Origin: Xanthomonas sp. | Lineage (GTDB): Bacteria > Pseudomonadota > Gammaproteobacteria > Xanthomonadales > Xanthomonadaceae | Length of the DNA: 64,000 bases | Direction of reading: 5' to 3' | Assembly (NCBI GenBank): GCA_018262705.1 | Contig: JADFDQ010000003.1 | Span: 1 to 64,000 of the forward strand | Shown: positions 59,158 through 64,000 of the stretch, piece after piece | Layout: each line of letters opens with the position of its first letter | How positions within the stretch are numbered: position 1 is the stretch's first letter | Position numbers and translations under genes: made by a program | The notes under the pieces: model-generated | Told to the model about the DNA's origin: nothing | Database searches by the model: none | Seen by the model: the letters and a program-made list of their open reading frames with translations, nothing else

Positions 59158-60918
59158 CTAGTGTGCCGGCCGTGCGGACGCAGCGGGCGGTTTGGCGGCG
59201 TTGGGCGTCGGCAGCGGCGGCCGCATCGCATCGCGCACGGCCTTGAACGGATTGCCCGCATGCCAGTTCGGCCACTGGCTGCTGTTGGCCAGCGTGGCGC
59301 CGACGGCATGCAGGGCCTGCAGGTCTTCGACGATGCCATCGAAGTTCCAGTGGGCAGGGTCGTACTGATCGCCCGGTTTGTGGTAGCGGTGCTCTTCGTA
59401 GTCCTTGATTGCGGCCATTCCAGCAGCGCTCCCGCCTTCGCGCAGATCGCTGCCGCTGTTGATGTAAAGCGCAGGAACACCGGCCCTAGCGAAGCTGAAG
59501 TGATCGGAACGGAAGTAATAGCCTGCGGTGGTGTCGGATTCGTCCACCACCTGCCGGCCTTGCCCGACCAGCGCGTCTTCCAGCAGATCCTCAAGCCGTG
59601 AGCTGCCGTGGCCGACCACGACCAGAGTGCGCGCCTTGCCGATCGGTGCCAGTGCGTCGAGGTTGACCACCCCCACGGTTTGAGCCAGCGGGATGACCGG
59701 ATGGGAAACGTAATAGCGGGAGCCCAGCAGTCCCGATTCCTCCAGCGTGACTGCGAGGAACAGGATGGAGCGCTGCGGGCGTTGCCGTGCGCTGGCGAAG
59801 GCTTCGGCGATTTCCAGCAGGCCGGCGACCCCGGTCGCGTTGTCCACGGCGCCGTTGTAGATGTTGTCGCCCGGTTCCTGCGGGTGGGTGCCCAGATGGT
59901 CCCAATGCGCCATGTACACGACCGCGTCTTCCGACATCGAACGTCCCGGCAACAGGCCCAGCACGTTGCGCGAGGTTTTCTGCACGGTCTGGCTGCGCAG
60001 TTGCAGCGAGGCTTGAGCGTTCAAGGCAACCGGCTTGAATCCGGGCCGGTTGGCGGCGGCGCGCAGCGTGGCCAGGTCGAGACCGGCGGCCTTGAACAGC
60101 GCTTCGGCGGCAGGCTGGGTGATCCAGCCCTGCACCGGCAGGCGCGGCACGGGATCGTCCTGCGGGCGCAGGTCGTACTGCGGACCGGACCACGAATTTT
60201 TCACCACGTCCCAACCGTAGGCCGCGCCCTTGTCGTCGTGGATGATGATCGCCGCCGCCGCGCCGTGACGCGCCGCCTCCTCGAACTTGTAGGTCCAGCG
60301 CCCGTAGTAAGTCATCCGCTTGCCATCGAACAAGGTGGGATCGTTGGCGTGGAAGCCGGGGTCGTTGACCAGCATCACCACGGTCTTGCCCTTGACGTCG
60401 ATCCCAGCGTAGTCGTCCCAGTGGCGTTCCGGCGCGCTGACGCCGTAGCCGACGAACACCAGCGGGCTGTCGGCCAAGCTGACCACGGGGCGGCCGCTGC
60501 GGGTCCAGACGATCATGTCTTCGCCGTAGCGCAGTTCCTGCACGGTATCGCCGGCGGCAAGCCGCAGCGTCGCCGCCGGATCGGTGGTGGTTTGGAGCAT
60601 CGGCACGGCCTGGAACCAGTCGGCACCGTTGCCCGGTTGCAGTCCGATCCGCGCGAATTGCGAGCGGATGTAATCGACGGTTTTTTCTTCGCCGTCGCTG
60701 CCCGGCCCGCGGCCCCCGAACGCATCGGAAGCCAGCGTTTCCACATGATCGGCAAGATCGCTTGCCGTGATGTCGGGAGAAAATGCGTGGTCGCCGGCAA
60801 CCGCCGACACCGTGCGCGCGTCCTTCATGATCGCCGCATCAGCCCGCGCCTGTTCCGCGCGCGGCGTGCAGGCGCACAGCGTGAGCATGAAGACCGATAG
60901 CAGTGCCGCAGGGCGCAT
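59158..60918 (-). CDS. M28-family peptidase, lipoprotein
   Basis: 586 aa. Lipoprotein signal MRPAALLSVFMLTLCAC (lipobox LCAC). N-terminal part with conserved TLASDAFGGRGPGSDGE, PA-domain insert (ADSPLVFVGYGVSAPERHWDDYAGIDVKGKTVVMLVNDPG), then the M28 core: VVYMAHWDHLG, NGAVDNATGVAGLLEIAEAF, LAVTLEESGLLGS, VVNLDAL, and YFRSDHFSFARAGVPAL. All zinc ligands are present. It is probably an aminopeptidase anchored in the outer membrane and used in protein scavenging. Divergent from gpmI by about 100 bp. Confidence 0.93.
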   Translation of the reverse strand: MRPAALLSVFMLTLCACTPRAEQARADAAIMKDARTVSAVAGDHAFSPDITASDLADHVETLASDAFGGRGPGSDGEEKTVDYIRSQFARIGLQPGNGADWFQAVPMLQTTTDPAATLRLAAGDTVQELRYGEDMIVWTRSGRPVVSLADSPLVFVGYGVSAPERHWDDYAGIDVKGKTVVMLVNDPGFHANDPTLFDGKRMTYYGRWTYKFEEAARHGAAAAIIIHDDKGAAYGWDVVKNSWSGPQYDLRPQDDPVPRLPVQGWITQPAAEALFKAAGLDLATLRAAANRPGFKPVALNAQASLQLRSQTVQKTSRNVLGLLPGRSMSEDAVVYMAHWDHLGTHPQEPGDNIYNGAVDNATGVAGLLEIAEAFASARQRPQRSILFLAVTLEESGLLGSRYYVSHPVIPLAQTVGVVNLDALAPIGKARTLVVVGHGSSRLEDLLEDALVGQGRQVVDESDTTAGYYFRSDHFSFARAGVPALYINSGSDLREGGSAAGMAAIKDYEEHRYHKPGDQYDPAHWNFDGIVEDLQALHAVGATLANSSQWPNWHAGNPFKAVRDAMRPPLPTPNAAKPPAASARPAH

Positions 60919-61018
60919 GACGGATTCCTGGTTTCCGATGGGTTGATTCTAGGGCAACGCTACAATTCGCGGATCGACGCCCCGGCTGCCGGAGCGTCCT
61001 TGAATTTGCAGGTGCCCT

Positions 61019-62566
61019 GTGCCGAATTCCACGCCCGATCGCCCCAAGCCCGTCGTCCTGCTGATCCTCGACGGCTGGGGGCACCGCGAGCAGCGCGAGG
61101 ACAACGCGCTGGCATTGGCCGAACTGCCGAACTGGCGCGGCCTGCTGGCGACCTGCCCGCACACCCTGATCCACACCGAAGGCAAGTTCGTCGGCTTGCC
61201 CGACGGCCAGATGGGCAATTCCGAAGTCGGGCACATGAACCTCGGCGCCGGTCGCATCGTCTACCAGGACCTGACCCGGATCGATGCCGCGATCGAGGAC
61301 GGCAGCTTCTTCGTCAATCCCGAATTGAACGCGGCCTGCGCGGCGGCAAAAGCTGGCGAAGGCGCCAGCTTGCACGTCATCGGCCTGCTCTCGCCGGGCG
61401 GTGTGCACAGCCACGAAAACCACATCTTCGCGATGCTTGAGCTGGCCAAGCGCGCAGGTGTGCCGCGGGTGGCCGTGCATGCCCTGCTCGATGGCCGCGA
61501 TACCCCGCCGCGCTCGGCCGCGGCCAGCCTGCAAAAACTTCAGGACGTGTGCAAATCGTTGGGCAATGCCGGTGTCGCCAGCGTCGGCGGGCGCTATTTC
61601 GCGATGGATCGCGATCACCGCTGGGAGCGCGTGCGCAGAGGCTGGGATGCGATCGTCGAAGCCCGCGCCGAGTTCACCGCGCCGGATGCGTTGGCCGCGC
61701 TGCAGGCGGCCTATGCGCGCGGCGAGAACGACGAATTCGTGGTTCCGACCGTGATCGAAGGCGCGCAGCCGATGCGCGACGGCGATGCGGTGGTGTTCAT
61801 GAATTTTCGCGCTGACCGCGCGCGCCAGTTCGGTTCAGCGTTCGTCGCCCCCGGTTTCGACGGCTTCGAGGCGCGCCGTCCGCAGCTGTCGCGTTTCGTT
61901 TGCCTGACCGAATACGACGCCAAACTGCCGGCACCGGTGGCATTTGCGCCGGACGATATGACACACACACTCGGCGAACTGCTGGCAGACAATGGGCTGA
62001 CCCAGCTGCGCATCGCCGAAACCGAAAAATACGCGCACGTCACTTTCTTCTTCAGCGGCGGACGTGAGATGCCATTTGAGGGCGAGCAGCGCATCCTCGT
62101 GCCCAGCCCCAGGGTCGCGACCTACGACCTGCAGCCCGAGATGAGCTGCGCCGAGGTCACCGAGAAGCTGGTCGATGCGATTGCAGGTCGGCGTTTCGAT
62201 GCCATCGTCTGCAACCTCGCCAATCCCGACATGGTCGGCCACAGCGGGATTCTCGATGCGGCCATTCGCGCGGCCGAAACGGTCGATCTGGCCATCGGAG
62301 AAATCAGCGCGGCGGTGCGGCAGGTGGGAGGTGCGCTGGTGATTACCGCCGACCACGGCAATCTGGAAATGATGCGCGACCCGCTCACCGGGCAGCCGCA
62401 CACGGCGCACACGGTCGGTCCGGTGCCGCTGGTGTACGTCGGAGATCGCGCGGCATCGCTGCGCGATGGCGGCGCGCTGCGCGACGTGGCGCCGACGCTG
62501 CTGGGCCTGCTCGGTCTGCCCAAGCCGGTCGAGATGACCGGAACAAGTCTGCTGTTGCCGGGCTGA
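61019..62566 (+). CDS. gpmI: 2,3-bisphosphoglycerate-independent phosphoglycerate mutase
   Basis: 515 aa from a GTG. Alkaline-phosphatase superfamily: [16 protein letters not shown] (metal Asp18), [18 protein letters not shown] (phospho-acceptor Ser68), [35 protein letters not shown], and [11 protein letters not shown]. It interconverts 3- and 2-phosphoglycerate with Mn. Stop overlaps the envC start (TGATG). Confidence 0.96.
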   Translation: MPNSTPDRPKPVVLLILDGWGHREQREDNALALAELPNWRGLLATCPHTLIHTEGKFVGLPDGQMGNSEVGHMNLGAGRIVYQDLTRIDAAIEDGSFFVNPELNAACAAAKAGEGASLHVIGLLSPGGVHSHENHIFAMLELAKRAGVPRVAVHALLDGRDTPPRSAAASLQKLQDVCKSLGNAGVASVGGRYFAMDRDHRWERVRRGWDAIVEARAEFTAPDALAALQAAYARGENDEFVVPTVIEGAQPMRDGDAVVFMNFRADRARQFGSAFVAPGFDGFEARRPQLSRFVCLTEYDAKLPAPVAFAPDDMTHTLGELLADNGLTQLRIAETEKYAHVTFFFSGGREMPFEGEQRILVPSPRVATYDLQPEMSCAEVTEKLVDAIAGRRFDAIVCNLANPDMVGHSGILDAAIRAAETVDLAIGEISAAVRQVGGALVITADHGNLEMMRDPLTGQPHTAHTVGPVPLVYVGDRAASLRDGGALRDVAPTLLGLLGLPKPVEMTGTSLLLPG

Positions 62567-63789
62567 TGCGCAAACGGATCGCCAGTCTCGTTTGTGTTTT
62601 TGCGCTGACGCTGGGGGCGCAGGCGCAGCAGAACCAGCAGGCGCAAGACGCGCAGCAGCGACTGCAGGGCGTGCGCAGCGAGCTGCGCGCGGTTGCGTCG
62701 GAGCGGCGACAGCTTGAAGGACAACGTGGCGACGCCAGCCGCCAGCTGCGCGCGGCGGATGAAACCGTCGGCACGACCCAGAAAACGCTGGAACAAACGC
62801 GGGAGTCGCTGGAGCGCAGTCAAGGGCAACTTGCGCAGTTGCAGGCCGAACGCGCGCAACAAACCGGCGATCTGCAGTCGCTGCGGATCGAATTGGCGCG
62901 GCTGCTGCGCGCCGCGCAGGCAGGAGCGGACGCAGCGCCATTGAAGGCATTGCTGGCGCAAGACCGGGTGGCCGATGCTGAGCGCGGATTGATCCTGCAG
63001 GGCTACCTGCAGCGTGCGCAGGTCGAACGCATTCGGGGGCTGACTGCCCGGATCGCAAGAATCCAGACTCTGGAGTCGCAGATCGCCGCGCAGCGCGTCG
63101 CGCTGGATCAGGCGCGAACCGCTCAGGCGGCGCAACTGGCGCAGGCGCAAGCAGCGCGCAAGCAGCGCGCCGGGGTGCTGGCCGGCATCGATGGCCAATA
63201 CCGGGACCGCGCGGCGCGCGAACGCGCACTGGGTCGGGACGCAAGAGCATTGCAGAATCTGTTGGCGCAGCTGCGCGCGGCGGCCGCAAAGGCGGCGCGC
63301 GAAGAGGCTGCGCGCGAGCGCGCCCAGCGCAATGCCGCCCGGACGCAAAGTGCCCGTCCGGCGACAACGCCAGCGCGGCCTCAGGTCGCGACCGCCCCGG
63401 CACTGCGGGTGGGGGGGCTCGGCTGGCCGGTGGCCGGCAATCTGCTGGCCGGCTTCGGCGGCCGAATGCCGGATGGGCGGCGCAGCGACGGCGTGCTGAT
63501 TGCGGCACCCGCAGGGACGCGGGTGCAGGCCGTGGCCGACGGCACCGTGGTGTTCGCCGACTGGATGACCGGTTACGGGATGATCCTGATCATCGACCAC
63601 GGCAACGGTTACATGAGCCTGTACGCGCACAACGACGGCCTGCTGCGCGAGGTAGGCGCCGTGGTCCATCGCGGCGATCCGGTGGCGACCGTCGGCAGCT
63701 CTGGCGGGCAGGCGACGCCGGCGCTGTATTTCGAGCTCCGCCAGGCCGGCAAGCCGGTCAATCCGGCCACCTGGTTGAGCCGCCAGTGA
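62566..63789 (+). CDS. envC: EnvC-like murein hydrolase activator
   Basis: 407 aa. Signal peptide [20 protein letters not shown], long coiled coil from about 20 to 250 (many heptads, Gln/Arg/Ala rich), Pro/Ala linker, and a C-terminal LytM/M23 domain (VGGLGWPVAGNLLAGFGGR ... MILIIDHGNGYMSLYAHNDGLL ... PALYFELRQ). The zinc ligands of active M23 enzymes are degenerate: RRSDGVLI instead of HxGxD, and LYFE instead of HLHFE. It should therefore activate amidases such as AmiA/AmiB rather than cut murein itself. gpmI-envC is the usual order. Confidence 0.93.
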   Translation: MRKRIASLVCVFALTLGAQAQQNQQAQDAQQRLQGVRSELRAVASERRQLEGQRGDASRQLRAADETVGTTQKTLEQTRESLERSQGQLAQLQAERAQQTGDLQSLRIELARLLRAAQAGADAAPLKALLAQDRVADAERGLILQGYLQRAQVERIRGLTARIARIQTLESQIAAQRVALDQARTAQAAQLAQAQAARKQRAGVLAGIDGQYRDRAARERALGRDARALQNLLAQLRAAAAKAAREEAARERAQRNAARTQSARPATTPARPQVATAPALRVGGLGWPVAGNLLAGFGGRMPDGRRSDGVLIAAPAGTRVQAVADGTVVFADWMTGYGMILIIDHGNGYMSLYAHNDGLLREVGAVVHRGDPVATVGSSGGQATPALYFELRQAGKPVNPATWLSRQ

Positions 63790-63894
63790 CGGCGGCGCAC
63801 GGCGAGCCGCAAGGCAGGCATGATGGAGCCGTGCGGGCCGGTCGTCCGTGGCCATGTTCGGGCGCCGGCATGGCGTCAGGTTAAGGAGAGAACG

Positions 63895-64000
63895 ATGCGG
63901 GCCAGAGTGTTGAGTTGCTTGCTGGTGCTGGCGTTGTGCCAGAGCGTGGCGGTCGCACAGCAGGCCCCTGCGCCCGCCGAGGACGCATCTGCTGCCGTCA
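63895..64000 (+). CDS. secreted protein, 5' end only (S41 peptidase suspected)
   Basis: ATG at 63895 with TAAGGAGAG 5 bases upstream, then a signal peptide MRARVLSCLLVLALCQSVAVAQQ and a Pro/Ala stretch, cut off by the window edge. In related genomes the gene after gpmI-envC is often a CtpA-like S41 C-terminal processing protease; nothing in the 35 residues seen here proves it. Confidence 0.6.
   Translation, partial: MRARVLSCLLVLALCQSVAVAQQAPAPAEDASAAV

Noticed and set aside
59608-60900. 430-aa plus-strand ORF
   Set aside because: Antisense shadow of the M28 lipoprotein peptidase.

Overview
The window looks like a chromosomal segment of a Xanthomonadales (Lysobacteraceae) gammaproteobacterium. 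The evidence is high GC, a eukaryote-like NAD-dependent isocitrate dehydrogenase, a creBCD locus, separate pilT and pilU, and several gammaproteobacterial gene orders: tig-clpP-clpX-lon-hupB-ppiD, gloB-yafS-rnhA-dnaQ, and kdsD-kdsC-lptCAB-rpoN-hpf-hprK-rapZ-PTS. Genus cannot be decided from the sequence alone. Almost everything is core genome; I saw no transposase, integrase, prophage or CRISPR array.

Layout. 1-580: end of an rRNA operon (23S tail, 5S, terminator). 0.6-8 kb, minus strand: a lipoprotein, endonuclease V overlapping mfd, a GNAT acetyltransferase, a DUF808 membrane protein and rlmJ. 8-11.7 kb, plus: creB-creC-creD, with a perfect cre tag in front of creD. 11.8-19.2 kb: secreted M28 peptidase, phoB/phoR, BepA-like chaperone-protease, glutaredoxin, AhpD-like protein and NAD-IDH. 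19.2-21.5 kb: REP-like repeats, a Bax-inhibitor-1 membrane protein, and a minus-strand tRNA cluster (Pro, Arg, His, Lys, Leu) carrying duplicated tRNA ends. 21.7-30.9 kb, plus: the protein-quality-control cluster tig, clpP, clpX, lon (with a good sigma-32-type promoter), hupB, tRNA-Val, tRNA-Asp and ppiD. 30.9-39.8 kb: fabI, gloB, yafS-like gene, rnhA, dnaQ, a PP2C phosphatase, aroK-aroB, dodecin, pdxH, proC and yggS. 39.8-44.5 kb, plus: pilT, pilU, algH, ruvX, pyrB.

44.5-55.6 kb is one long minus-strand block. In transcription order it runs kdsD, kdsC, lptC, lptA, lptB, rpoN, hpf, hprK, rapZ, EIIA-Man, ptsH, ptsI, mgtE. It joins Kdo synthesis and LPS transport to sigma-54 and to a regulatory-type PTS. 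HPr has both His15 and Ser46 and is accompanied by HPr kinase, but no sugar-specific EIIB/EIIC is present in the window. 55.6-64 kb: ibaG-murA (envelope/Fe-S), an L,D-transpeptidase coupled to a macro-domain protein, a PH-domain membrane protein, a MAPEG protein, an M28 lipoprotein peptidase, gpmI-envC, and the signal peptide of a truncated next gene.

I did not find an obviously novel multi-gene system. The most unusual sequence-level signals are the duplicated tRNA-Lys 3' and tRNA-His 5' units in the tRNA cluster, the palindromic element between pilT and pilU, a methyltransferase-fold protein without a recognisable SAM glycine motif, and a GTGA-overlapping L,D-transpeptidase/macro-domain pair.
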